A stretch of 13,146 bases of DNA from Bacteroidota bacterium (GCA_024278155.1 JAJRTT010000487.1:1-13146); one strand, 5' to 3'. Shown: positions 1-6,767, counted from the stretch's first letter. Notes: generated by a model not told the origin, from the sequence alone. Program-made: numbers and translations.

Positions 1-940
1 CAAAATTATCGGTTTCGGTATCGGAAAGTACCATGCTCCAATCTGTGATCAAGCCAGACACAAATTCCCCAGAGGAATCTATTTCTATTATAAATGGCCG
101 ATGCATGTTTTCGCCCGGATGGGGGTGCAATAGTGTATCATTTGAATAATACAGGGTATCTCGTGTATGTCCGTTCAATATAATGTTGTTTGAAGCATTT
201 GTATTTAATTCCCTTACATCGAATCCTGCCCCATAAGTATTTATCTCTTTTCTCCATACTAAATTCCCATCCGGGTTTATTTTTAACAATGAGCCTAAAC
301 TGAATTTATGAATAGCAGTATCCTGGTTAAAATAATTAACGGTATCAATGGATAATCCGGTGCCATGATGTTTGGTTACCATATAAATATAGTTGTCAGA
401 AGAAATTGCAAGGCCATTGGATGCATTCTGTGATGGACTGCTTATAAGCCGTATCCATTCAATGTTCAGCAAAGGGGAAATCTTGGCAATGAATACCTGG
501 GGGGCATCAGGTTGCTGAACATTTTCATTATAAATTGTAGTGTCCAACAAGTGCGCCCATTGTTGAAATTCGCAGGCAACATATATGTTCATATCTTTAT
601 CGGTTACCAGGTCAACCCCAAATATCAATTTTCCCGGCATAACCGTAATATCAAAAGCATATTGAAACCTCCCCTCATTGTCGTATTTTGCAATGGCCCA
701 GTTTGACCAATCGTAATAACCTTCATGGGCAAACAAGGTGTCGCCGATAAAAATAGAATCGCCAAATTGGGTTCCTGTGTAAATGTTGTTTTGAAAATCA
801 ATATCCATTAAAAAAGACCATGAAGCAGCATCCTTCTGGGTGTTTTGTTCGCTCCATTCCCATTCCCAGTTTTGTCCAGAACCGAAATTGAAAAGATAAA
901 TCCAAAAGAGAGCGATGAGGAGTGTTTTCTTTGATTTCAT
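1..940 (-). CDS. Secreted propeller-like protein, C-terminus cut by window edge
   Basis: An open frame starts at the ATG at 940 and stays open to base 1, giving 313 codons with the 3' end outside the window. The N-terminus (MKSKKTLLIALFWIYLF, then NFGSGQ) is a clear Sec signal peptide with likely cleavage before Gln23. The mature part repeats a loose pattern typical of secreted Bacteroidota propeller/SBBP-type proteins: phrases such as DFQNNIYTGTQFGDSIFIGD, KYDNEGRFQYAFDI, TDKDMNIYVACEF, SSDNYIYMVTK and KINPDGNLVWRKEI. Each pairs an 'N-x-Y' strand with a 'G-x' turn at roughly 45-60 residue spacing. A T9SS sorting domain would be expected beyond the left edge but is not visible. It starts 15 nt after the stop of the T9SS cargo gene at 956-1639, so the two are probably co-transcribed. 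The Shine-Dalgarno is weak. Function is unknown; the fold is inferred from the repeat pattern. Confidence 0.82.
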   Translation of the reverse strand, partial: MKSKKTLLIALFWIYLFNFGSGQNWEWEWSEQNTQKDAASWSFLMDIDFQNNIYTGTQFGDSIFIGDTLFAHEGYYDWSNWAIAKYDNEGRFQYAFDITVMPGKLIFGVDLVTDKDMNIYVACEFQQWAHLLDTTIYNENVQQPDAPQVFIAKISPLLNIEWIRLISSPSQNASNGLAISSDNYIYMVTKHHGTGLSIDTVNYFNQDTAIHKFSLGSLLKINPDGNLVWRKEINTYGAGFDVRELNTNASNNIILNGHTRDTLYYSNDTLLHPHPGENMHRPFIIEIDSSGEFVSGLITDWSMVLSDTETDNF

Positions 941-955
941 GTCAGCAGTTCTAAT

Positions 956-1639
956 TTATTGAACAATGATTTTTTCGCTAAAAACTTTCGAATCCGATTT
1001 TATCCGAATCAGATAAACCCCTTTTGGTTTTTCCGATAAATCAACAGGGATCAAATCTTCCGAAGTTTTAAACTCCATTAGGTTTTCTCCAAACGAATTG
1101 AATATTTCTATAGAAATGAAATCTTGTTTGTTGTTTAAACTATTAATCCAGAGTATTCCTGAAGTTGGGTTTGGATAAATATTAACCACTCCCTCTTTAT
1201 TTACTTTTTCATCTGTTTTAACAATCATACCATTATTATAGACCAAACAAATATCTTGTGTGCCATCGGGATTTATTTGATGCAAATATAATATTATTGA
1301 ATCGGTTCTAAGAACTCCGTTCCCTGAGTAACTTAGGTTTCCTCCGACAACAGAATATGATACAGGAACTAAAAAAAGTGAATCATCTGCACAATTTAAA
1401 TTGGCAACTATTGTGTCTTCATATCCAAAGATTACCCCAGTTGGAATTCCATGAAAGTTTGATATTAGGATTTGGTTTGGTGTAATTTCTGATATTGTAG
1501 AATTCCATAAATAACTTGTTATTGTATCAGGATTAGAACAATGCCGAACTCCATAAATGCCTGTGTAATCAGGTGCACATTGTGAGAATGATCCTTTAAC
1601 TATTATTATAAACAGTACTATTGCAATTAATCTTTTCAT
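956..1639 (-). CDS. Small secreted protein with T9SS C-terminal sorting domain
   Basis: A 227-residue protein. Residues 1-19 (MKRLIAIVLFIIIVKGSFS) are a Sec signal peptide. Residues about 20-140 are a Cys-containing beta-rich region with no family I recognise. From about residue 150 it carries a textbook Por secretion-system tail (TIGR04183-type): NIYPNPTSGILWIN, then IEIFNSFGENL, then PKGVYLIRIKSD and a final EKIIVQ. In this family the tail directs export across the outer membrane by the Type IX system and is removed on anchoring to the surface. The protein is therefore probably surface-exposed or released. It is the first gene of a likely two-gene unit with the secreted protein downstream (stop at 956, next start at 940). 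At 227 aa it is short for a T9SS cargo, but both ends look complete. The mature function is unknown. Confidence 0.9.
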   Translation of the reverse strand: MKRLIAIVLFIIIVKGSFSQCAPDYTGIYGVRHCSNPDTITSYLWNSTISEITPNQILISNFHGIPTGVIFGYEDTIVANLNCADDSLFLVPVSYSVVGGNLSYSGNGVLRTDSIILYLHQINPDGTQDICLVYNNGMIVKTDEKVNKEGVVNIYPNPTSGILWINSLNNKQDFISIEIFNSFGENLMEFKTSEDLIPVDLSEKPKGVYLIRIKSDSKVFSEKIIVQ

Positions 1640-1661
1640 AATGGGCAGAATTTGAGTTCCG

Positions 1662-1669
1662 TAAAATTA
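1662..1669 (-). promoter_or_regulatory. Possible -7 box (TAATTTTA) for the T9SS cargo gene
   Basis: On the minus strand this reads TAATTTTA, seven of eight matches to the Bacteroidota -7 consensus TAnnTTTG, with A in place of the final G. It lies 22 nt upstream of the ATG, which implies a short leader of about 15 nt. No convincing -33 TTTG is visible. Position is the main support, and the region is AT-rich, so chance matches are easy. Confidence 0.3.
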
Positions 1670-1757
1670 AGAAAAATGGAAAGAAGAAAAAAACTTTAAC
1701 GGAATTAATTGCAGAAACCAAAGTAGGATAAGGATAATACTATTTAAGGATTATCGT

Positions 1758-1765
1758 TACTTTTA
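1758..1765 (+). promoter_or_regulatory. Possible -7 box (TACTTTTA) for the lipoprotein gene
   Basis: TACTTTTA matches seven of eight positions of TAnnTTTG and ends 36 nt before the ATG at 1802. It sits in the divergent intergenic space between two envelope-protein genes. No -33 element is evident. Confidence 0.3.
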
Positions 1766-1801
1766 ATGCCTACATGAAGGTGTTTTTGGATTAATTGGAT
1801 T

Positions 1802-2347
1802 ATGGGAAAAATGTTGAAAAATAGATTCTGTGTTTTATTCGTCCCCCTGCTATTTTTATCCTCCTGCATATCCACCTATGATTTAATGGAATCTCATGCA
1901 ACGGATATCGAACGGTTTTCTATTTCCGATTTGAACGGGAACTATGCAAATTCAGGGGACGACAATTACAATACACTTTGGAATACATTGACCAATTTCA
2001 AATCATCAAAAAAGGATACAGTTGATATTCCTGAAAAAGCCGTTATCAATCTCCGTTTTGAAAGTGAAGGCGAGCTTGTCATGACTGTACTTGAGAAAGA
2101 TAGGATATTGAAGGAAGTTGTGGTTAAAGGAAAGATGAAAGGGGATTACTTTTCGATTAAAAGAAAACTGTTCCTTATCCCGGTACCACTCTTTTTTATT
2201 CAGCATGAAACCAAGGTGGTCTTGGGGCAAGGCCAAAGTGGTGGTCTGATTGTTAAATATGCCAATTGGGACGGTGCTTGGGTATTGATTTTTGCTGGCG
2301 GCGGGTTCCGGGGTTTTCATGAAAATAAATATGCCAAACTGGATTGA
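1802..2347 (+). CDS. Uncharacterised lipoprotein
   Basis: A 181-residue protein. The N-terminus has a basic start (MGKMLKNR), a hydrophobic core (CVLFVPLLFL) and the lipobox LSSC with Cys22 as the lipidated residue, so it should be a membrane-anchored lipoprotein. The start is the ATG at 1802; the ATG at 1811 (MLKNRF) is equally compatible with the signal. The mature protein starts with a polar stretch (about 30-75). It continues with alternating strands (AVINLRFESEGELVMTVLEK, LKEVVVKGKMKGDYFSIK, KLFLIPVPLFF, ETKVVLGQGQSGGLIVKY) that look like a small beta-barrel or lipocalin-like fold. A Gly-rich ending (WVLIFAGGGFRGFHENKYAKLD) follows. I do not recognise the family. A strong hairpin begins at its TGA stop. 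Confidence 0.85.
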   Translation: MGKMLKNRFCVLFVPLLFLSSCISTYDLMESHATDIERFSISDLNGNYANSGDDNYNTLWNTLTNFKSSKKDTVDIPEKAVINLRFESEGELVMTVLEKDRILKEVVVKGKMKGDYFSIKRKLFLIPVPLFFIQHETKVVLGQGQSGGLIVKYANWDGAWVLIFAGGGFRGFHENKYAKLD

Positions 2348-2388
2348 TCCTTTTGGGTCAGGCCTTAAGCATCGGAACCCGGAAGGAT
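2347..2388 (+). terminator. Strong hairpin immediately after the lipoprotein stop
   Basis: ATCCTTTTGGGT (2347-2358) pairs with ACCCGGAAGGAT (2377-2388) over 12 bp, including two G-T pairs, around an 18-nt loop. The stem starts on the last base of the TGA stop codon. No T-tract follows, so a Rho-independent terminator is only possible; an mRNA-stabilising 3' hairpin is an alternative. Confidence 0.45.
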
Positions 2389-2411
2389 ATGTGATAATTT
2401 CATACTTACCC

Positions 2412-2452
2412 TGCTATGGTCATGCTGAGCTTGTCGAAGTACTGCCGTAGCA
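2412..2452. repeat. REP-like hairpin with TTCGACAAGCTCAG motif
   Basis: TGCTATGG (2412-2419) pairs with CCGTAGCA (2445-2452), with one T-G wobble. The 25-nt loop carries ATGCTGAGCTTGTCGAAG, whose reverse complement contains TTCGACAAGCTCAG. The loop has its own mini-stem, ACTT/AAGT around GTCG on the reverse reading. From memory, TTCGACAAGCTCAG is a recurrent intergenic motif in many bacterial phyla, behaving like REP elements. It lies just upstream of the M24 pseudogene and is not part of a gene. Confidence 0.6.
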
Positions 2453-2616
2453 TAACTTTTTATCCATCCACGTATGTGTTTTTGCAATTTTTGGGGATTG
2501 TAAAAACAATTCACATTAAAACACAAAAACATATTCAGCAAAGAAACCTATATCAATCGCCGCAACCAACCGTAAAAGAGCGAAGTGCGAAGGCTGGTAT
2601 TCAAAATACAGCACCC

Positions 2617-3167
2617 ATGAAAGAGATGCGTGCTTTTCTTGATTCGGCCAAAAACAAAAACAGGAAAATCCATTTTACGGCAGCATGCGCTATTTTTAAC
2701 GGTTTAAAGGATTTGGGTTTTGTGAAAGGCAATACCGAAGAGGCTGTCCATGCCGGTGCCCATGCACTTTTCTTTCCTTGTGGTACGGGCCATTTGATGG
2801 GCCTGGACGTGCATGACATGGAAAACCTCGGTGAGCAATATGTGTGGGCTATGCCGGAAAACCCAAAAGCACGTTGTTTGGTTTGAAACCCTTACGCCTT
2901 GGCCGTGAATTGCAATCCGGCTATGTTGTCACCATCGAACCCGGGGTTTATTTTATCCCCGAATTGATCGACCTCTGGAAATCACAAAACAAATTCACCG
3001 ATTTCATCAATTACAAAAAAGTGGAAGAATACAAATATTTCGGTGGCACACGGAACGAGGAAGACATTTTGATTACAGGTGAAGGCTATAAAATCCTTGG
3101 GAAACCCCTGGCAAAAAGCATTGCCGATGTGGAATCGGAAAGGGGGAAAGCATTTTCAGGCAAATAA
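2617..3167 (+). pseudogene. M24B Xaa-Pro aminopeptidase remnant (truncated, frameshifted)
   Basis: Only the C-terminal part of an M24B (aminopeptidase P / Xaa-Pro) catalytic domain remains, split over two frames. Frame one, clear from about 2671, reads HFTAACAIFNGLKDLGF, then AGAHALFFPCGTGHLMGLD and VHDMENLGEQYV. After about 2844 the reading moves to another frame (one base lost or two gained) and continues with FGLKPLRLGRELQSGYVV, TIEPGVYFIPELIDLW, KFTDFINYKKVEEYKYFGG and TRNEEDILITGEGYKILG. Three of the five expected metal ligands are visible: His of GTGH (codon at 2791), Glu of TIEPG (2937) and Glu of RNEED (3057). The creatinase-like N-terminal domain and the segment with the two metal-binding Asp residues are absent. 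Intact relatives are about 430-470 aa; this remnant is about 180. Upstream sequence to 2416 is open but shows no homology I recognise. The lesions make activity very unlikely. Confidence 0.85.
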
Positions 3168-3216
3168 GCATGGAGGCATATTGCAGGCAGATTGTTTATT
3201 ATATTTGTTCCCATTG

Positions 3217-3311
3217 GGTTTCCAGGGTTTTCCATATTCTTCTTCAAATTTTTTACATTGTCCCGATAGTGTTTCCAAAATTTTCATTGTCTATGAAAAA
3301 CCCTGGAAATC
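3217..3311. repeat. 21-bp inverted-repeat pair flanking 53 bp
   Basis: The segment 3217-3237 (core TTTCCAGGGTTTT) matches the reverse complement of 3291-3311 (core AAAACCCTGGAAA) at 18 of 21 positions. The 53 bp between are AT-rich with no open frame of note. The total of 95 bp resembles a small MITE remnant or a long-range RNA stem. No target-site duplication is evident. Confidence 0.5.
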
Positions 3312-3340
3312 TTGATGCGAATAATGATCGAAAAGCAATC

Positions 3341-3455
3341 GTTCAAGTTGGTGACAACACCAACTTGATCCAAAGTTCATCCTGCCCCTTGTTGGTGTTG
3401 TCACCAACATGGATCAATTAGCGGCAATGTTCAAGTTGGCGACAACACCAACATT
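3341..3455. repeat. Three-copy palindromic repeat (GTTGGTG-ACAA-CACCAAC type)
   Basis: Copy one (3343-3368) is a perfect 11-bp stem, TCAAGTTGGTG / CACCAACTTGA, with loop ACAA. Copy two (3390-3409) is in the opposite orientation, with stem TGTTGGTG / CACCAACA and loop TTGT. Copy three (3435-3452) again has loop ACAA, with GTTGGCG / CACCAAC and one mismatch. Copies one and three share a 24-bp direct repeat (3341-3364 and 3429-3452) differing at one base. An outer pair, TTGATCCA (3365-3372) and TGGATCAA (3410-3417), brackets copy two, and AATGTT/AACATT (3426-3431, 3450-3455) brackets copy three. These look like an intergenic palindromic repeat family. Confidence 0.8.
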
Positions 3456-3504
3456 TCATTGGGAGTTAAAAACATGTGAGTAGGCTCGTTTTATGGTGGA
3501 TCAT

Positions 3505-3532
3505 ATGTGTATTTGTCAGGGAAAATACATGT
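3505..3532. repeat. Small hairpin upstream of the beta-barrel-like gene
   Basis: TGTATTT (3508-3514) pairs perfectly with AAATACA (3523-3529) around an 8-nt loop, and the stem can extend three more pairs by wobble. It is AT-rich and weak. It lies about 60 bp before the restored start at 3591; whether it is regulatory is unknown. Confidence 0.3.
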
Positions 3533-3590
3533 TATGACGGGCACTGGTTAGCCGGTATCTTTTCGCAAAGTCAAAGAAGATTCTAATGGG

Positions 3591-4352
3591 ATGAATAAAA
3601 TAAAACTAATTATAATCCCGGCACAATTGTTCCTTTGAGGTTTGGCCATACTGAATGCAAAAGGCCAGATTATCCTCAACGACAGCTCAACAATTTATTG
3701 CAGGATAATTTCCATTAAAGCCAATGTCATTCAATTTATGGATATTGATTCGGCACAAACCAGTCCAGAAACAAAATCCGTTTTGGCTGACACAATCAAG
3801 GACTATACCTATAAAGGAGAAACTTATTACAACGGCCAACTCCGGAAAAAAACACTTTTCGCCACCTACACCGATCCCAATACAGAAGGCACTTACATAA
3901 GGTTTAGTCTCTTTGTGCCCGGTTTTTCATTTGAAAACAGGATTGCACAATCCATCTCCATCAATGCAGAACTGGGTACAGGGCTTGGTGTGGGACGGAT
4001 TACTGAAAACGCTTATATGGAAATATTTATGTTTTCGAGGAAGCGAGTTGTGGAAGGGCCTGAAGAATGGCCCGGGGCAACCGACTATACAAGCCTATAT
4101 CCGTTTTTTAAGCTGGAACTTAGAAAATACTATAGTTTGCATAGAAGGCAATATCATGGAAGGGCCACGATCAATAATTCGGCAAATTATTTCAGCCTGT
4201 ACACATTGGCTTTCTGGGACGATTGGGGGTTACAGCGAAACAAAAACAGGTTTTACTTCAACCTGAACCTCGGAGGGGGATTGTACTTGTGGAGCGAAGG
4301 CAGCAAAATCCAAGCTTTGATCGATGTGAAAGTGGGGGTTTTGTTGAACTGA
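3591..4352 (+). pseudogene. Beta-barrel-like envelope protein with nonsense codon in its signal peptide
   Basis: The frame from ATG 3591 encodes MNKIKLIIIPAQLFL, then an in-frame TGA at 3636-3638, then GLAILNAKGQIILNDSS and on to the stop at 4350. If the TGA were Trp (TGG), the first 23 residues would form a normal Sec signal peptide cleaved near LNA-KG. The downstream frame can be opened by TTG at 3642 (236 aa), but that product has lost its signal. Residues after cleavage begin with a strand-rich segment (STIYCRIISIKANVIQFMDID) common in Bacteroidota envelope proteins. They continue with amphipathic strands (IRFSLFVPGFSFENRI, SISINAELGTGLGVG, FYFNLNLGGGLYLWSEG, IQALIDVKVGVLLN) that resemble a small outer-membrane barrel. 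The body is otherwise intact, so the lesion is recent or a sequence error. TGA is an ordinary stop in neighbouring genes. The exact family is unknown. Confidence 0.7.
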
Positions 4353-4373
4353 TGGATGTCATGTGACCGGTAT

Positions 4374-4415
4374 CGGACAAGGGACTGTCAATGCCTGTAC
4401 ATGGTTGTCCGTTTT
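4374..4415 (+). terminator. Possible terminator after the beta-barrel-like gene
   Basis: CGGACAA (4374-4380) pairs with TTGTCCG (4405-4411) and is followed by TTTT. The 24-nt loop is long for an intrinsic terminator. It sits 22 bp after the gene stop, between convergent genes. Confidence 0.35.
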
Positions 4416-4467
4416 CATTCACCCTTTCAATAACCCATGACTTTTCAACACTGAAGCCTTTCAAGGA

Positions 4468-4968
4468 CTATTTCCCTTCCCTATCTGGTTTTTGATAATT
4501 GCGGAGGATCAGCACCACGCCAATAACGACCAGGATGAACGGCCATAGATCGCCAAAATCAATTCTTGGCACAAAACGGTCAATCAGGAACAATATCCCC
4601 AAAGTAATCAGGATCATCCCTCCCCAAAGGTTGCCATCATTGTTTTTCTTTTTTTCTTCAGCTGTCACCGGCTTTTTCGGTTCAGCGTTTTTGTCATAAT
4701 TTTCCATATTTGAAGTGTTGTAATTTGTTGAATTACTATCATTTGTTGAACTTTTAAAGTGGGTTTGGCCGATAAAAGGAGCGGCCTTGAGCGGGATCAC
4801 GATCCAAAGGATAATGTACAATAACAATCCACCGCCCCCAATGAGGACGGCCAGCACAAAAAGCACCCTGAAAATAACCGGGTCGGCGTTCAGGTACTCT
4901 GCCAATCCCCCACATACTCCCCCAATTACCGAACTGGAGCTACTTCTATATAAACGGGTTGTTTCCAT
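4468..4968 (-). CDS. PspC-domain membrane protein with LiaF-like C-terminal helices
   Basis: A 166-residue protein taken from the ATG at 4968. The frame extends upstream to 5025, but the PspC domain begins right at METTRLYRSS, so the shorter start fits the family. Residues 5-60 are a PspC domain: SSSVIGGVCGGLAEYLNADP, then VIFRVLFVLAVLIGGGG and LLLYIILWIVIPL, the usual amphipathic segment plus membrane helix. Residues 68-112 are a Ser/Asn/Lys-rich linker. Residues 113-156 form two further hydrophobic helices (LWGGMILITLGILFLID and LWPFILVVIGVVLIL) like the DUF5668/LiaF transmembrane region. PspC proteins sit in the inner membrane and, in Enterobacteria, help sense envelope stress. No PspA or PspB lies nearby, so a role in an envelope-stress response is inference. 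It is convergent with the gene ending at 4352. Confidence 0.9.
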   Translation of the reverse strand: METTRLYRSSSSSVIGGVCGGLAEYLNADPVIFRVLFVLAVLIGGGGLLLYIILWIVIPLKAAPFIGQTHFKSSTNDSNSTNYNTSNMENYDKNAEPKKPVTAEEKKKNNDGNLWGGMILITLGILFLIDRFVPRIDFGDLWPFILVVIGVVLILRNYQKPDREGK

Positions 4969-5106
4969 TACATTCAATTTTATTGATACTTCATGTGCAT
5001 TTTCCAATTTGACGCAAAGCCTCAAGCTGCGTTACAGAAAAAATCAAACATTTAACACGGTTATTTATAAACAACTATAAATTACTTTTTTTTCCTTATC
5101 AAATTG

Positions 5107-5135
5107 TTGCCAACAGGATAGTTTTTGTATTTTTA
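5107..5135 (+). promoter_or_regulatory. Probable promoter of the citrate synthase gene
   Basis: TTG at 5107-5109 is separated by 18 bp from TATTTTTA at 5128-5135, which matches TAnnTTTG at seven of eight positions. This agrees with the Bacteroidota sigma-ABfr arrangement and would give a leader of about 40 nt before the ATG at 5182. Confidence 0.45.
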
Positions 5136-5181
5136 CACAAATTTTAAACATCTATCAATATAACATATAAAAAACAAGATT

Positions 5182-6522
5182 ATGCCCACACTAAAAGACA
5201 GGCTTTACGAAAAGATTGAAGAATTCAGGCCAATAACAAGAAGGCTCATTAAAGAATATGGCGATGTTGTAATCGATGAAGTTACCATTGCACAGGCCAT
5301 TGGAGGCATGAGGGGCGTTAAGAGCATGGTAACGGATATTTCCTATCTCGACCCCAACGAAGGAATCAGGTACCGTGGGTACACACTTCCTGAAACATTT
5401 GAAAAGCTGCCCAAACCCCCGGGAGCCGAAATGCCTTATGTGGAAAGCCTGTTCTATTTATTGCTTACTGGCGATATCCCCAATGATTTGGAAGTTAACG
5501 ATGTGGTTGACGAGTTCAGCAAAAGGAGGATAGTGCCCAGGTATATTTACGATGTGATTGATTCGTTCCCATGCTGTAGCCATCCGATGACTATTTTTTC
5601 AACGGCCATCCTTTCGATGCACAGGGAATCGTTTTTTACGAAAAAATACAATGCAGGCATCAATAAAAAAGATTATTGGGATCCCATGTTCGAGGATTCA
5701 TTGAACCTCTTGGCCAAACTGCCCGAGATAGCAACTTATATTTATGCAAAGCTCTACCGTAACGGCGAGCGTATCCAATCGAACCCAAACCTGGACTTTG
5801 GTGGCAACTTTGCCCATATGATGGGGATTGGTGCCCCATATGATGATGTTGCCCGTATGCACTTCATTATCCACAGCGACCACGAAAGCGGAAACGTAAG
5901 TGCACATACCGGACACCTTGTTGCCAGTTCTTTATCTGATATCTACCTTTCTATTTCAGCAATGATCAACGGTTTGGCCGGGCCACTTCATGGACTGGCT
6001 TCGCAAAGTGTGTTGCAATGGCTGCATGAGCTGGTTGATCGTATGGGTGGCGAAAATGTAACGCCATCCGAGGCAGAGGTGAAACAATATGTTTGGGAAA
6101 CCTTGAACTCGGGACAGGTGATCCCTGGATTTGGCCATGCCGTCCTCAGGAAAACCGACCCGCGTTATGCACTGCAAAGGGAGTTTAGCCTGAGTCATTT
6201 AAAAGATGACACATTGTTCAAATATGTGGATATCCTTTATAAAGTTGTACCGCCCATTTTGATGGAACAGGGAAAAGCCAAAAACCCATGGCCCAACGTG
6301 GATGCACAATCAGGGGTAATCCAATGGCATTACGGAGTTAGGGAATATGATTTCTATACCGTATTGTTTGGTATCGGCAGGGCATTGGGAATTGCGACCA
6401 ACATCATTTGGGCCCGTGCATTGGGCTATCCTTTGGAAAGGCCTAAATCACTTACCACTTCGATGCTCGAAAAAATCGCAGGTATTGATAAGTATGGCAA
6501 CAAATTAAGTGACAAAAAATAA
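5182..6522 (+). CDS. gltA: Citrate (Si)-synthase
   Basis: A 446-residue enzyme that condenses acetyl-CoA and oxaloacetate into citrate and CoA, the entry step of the TCA cycle, in the cytoplasm. It resembles the mitochondrial/eukaryote-like type rather than the E. coli type. The active-site triad is in place: His270 in NGLAGPLHGLASQ (pig His274), His319 in PGFGHAVLRKTDPRY (pig His320) and Asp374 in NVDAQSGV (pig Asp375). HSDHESGNVSAHTG (231-244) and YDFYTVLFGIGRALG (389-403) are also family signatures. The length is close to that of mitochondrial citrate synthases. The ATG at 5182 starts MPTLKDRLYEKIEEF. The gene stands alone, with a promoter-like region upstream and a strong terminator downstream, so it is probably monocistronic. 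gltA is the conventional bacterial name. Confidence 0.97.
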   Translation: MPTLKDRLYEKIEEFRPITRRLIKEYGDVVIDEVTIAQAIGGMRGVKSMVTDISYLDPNEGIRYRGYTLPETFEKLPKPPGAEMPYVESLFYLLLTGDIPNDLEVNDVVDEFSKRRIVPRYIYDVIDSFPCCSHPMTIFSTAILSMHRESFFTKKYNAGINKKDYWDPMFEDSLNLLAKLPEIATYIYAKLYRNGERIQSNPNLDFGGNFAHMMGIGAPYDDVARMHFIIHSDHESGNVSAHTGHLVASSLSDIYLSISAMINGLAGPLHGLASQSVLQWLHELVDRMGGENVTPSEAEVKQYVWETLNSGQVIPGFGHAVLRKTDPRYALQREFSLSHLKDDTLFKYVDILYKVVPPILMEQGKAKNPWPNVDAQSGVIQWHYGVREYDFYTVLFGIGRALGIATNIIWARALGYPLERPKSLTTSMLEKIAGIDKYGNKLSDKK

Positions 6523-6560
6523 TTCCTTGCTGTAAATTGTGAAAGGATGGCACTTTTTTT

Positions 6561-6594
6561 AAAAGGGTTTCGGGAAACCGGGACTCTTTTTTTT
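6561..6594 (+). terminator. Intrinsic terminator of the citrate synthase gene
   Basis: A G/C stem, GGTTTC (6566-6571) with GAAACC (6574-6579), sits inside AAAAG (6561-6565) and CTTTT (6586-6590), and the T-run continues to 6594. It lies 38 bp after the stop, followed by no gene until 6768. Confidence 0.75.
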
Positions 6595-6727
6595 AGCTTG
6601 AATCCACAAACAAATTTAAAAAAGCCACTATTTCCACTCCCGTACGTAAGGGATAACACGAATTTTGCAGCACTGCAACAGGTAGGAGTTTTGCAGCTTA
6701 TCCGTTCACTTTATTGTACTGATTAGA

Positions 6728-6745
6728 ATCCCCGCTTGCGGATTT
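6728..6745 (+). promoter_or_regulatory. Small hairpin in the leader of the yjbQ-like gene
   Basis: AATC (6728-6731) and CGC (6734-6736) pair with GCG (6739-6741) and GATT (6741-6744 region) with a small bulge, ending about 23 nt before the ATG at 6768. The stem is short. An effect on translation is speculative. Confidence 0.25.
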
Positions 6746-6767
6746 GAGGTTTTACAAAAACAACACA

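Larger units (their letters stand above)
3168..3590. other. Gene-free stretch rich in inverted repeats
   Basis: This 423-bp stretch between the M24 remnant and the beta-barrel-like gene holds no credible gene. Its short open frames are low quality and are shaped by the repeats; one simply translates the palindromes as VGDNTNL. It contains the 3217/3311 inverted-repeat pair, the three palindromes at 3341-3455 and a hairpin at 3505-3532. A weak TATCTTTT box at 3556-3563 is the only promoter-like sequence before the next gene. Confidence 0.7.

Noticed and set aside
2006..2320. 104-codon minus-strand frame
   Set aside because: Shadow of the lipoprotein gene, without signal or family features.
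2416..2616. N-terminal part of the M24 protein
   Set aside because: The frame is open, but its beginning is REP-like element sequence and nothing resembles a creatinase N-domain or the two metal-binding Asp motifs.
3170..3421. Small protein-coding gene of 83 codons
   Set aside because: It translates the inverted repeats and palindromes (VGDNTNL), lacks family features and overlaps another frame of equal quality.
3341..3455. A CRISPR-like array
   Set aside because: Only three copies, the middle one inverted, the units are self-palindromes and the spacing reflects outer inverted repeats; there are no cas genes.
3636..3638. UGA recoded as tryptophan
   Set aside because: Several intact neighbours end at TGA and use TGG for Trp, so a single nonsense change or sequence error is simpler.
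4969..5025. Upstream extension of the PspC gene (19 extra residues)
   Set aside because: The added residues have no PspC-family counterpart, and the domain begins right after the ATG at 4968.
6744..6767. TTG start for the YjbQ-like gene
   Set aside because: It adds MRFYKNNT, absent from the family, while ATG 6768 gives the normal length.
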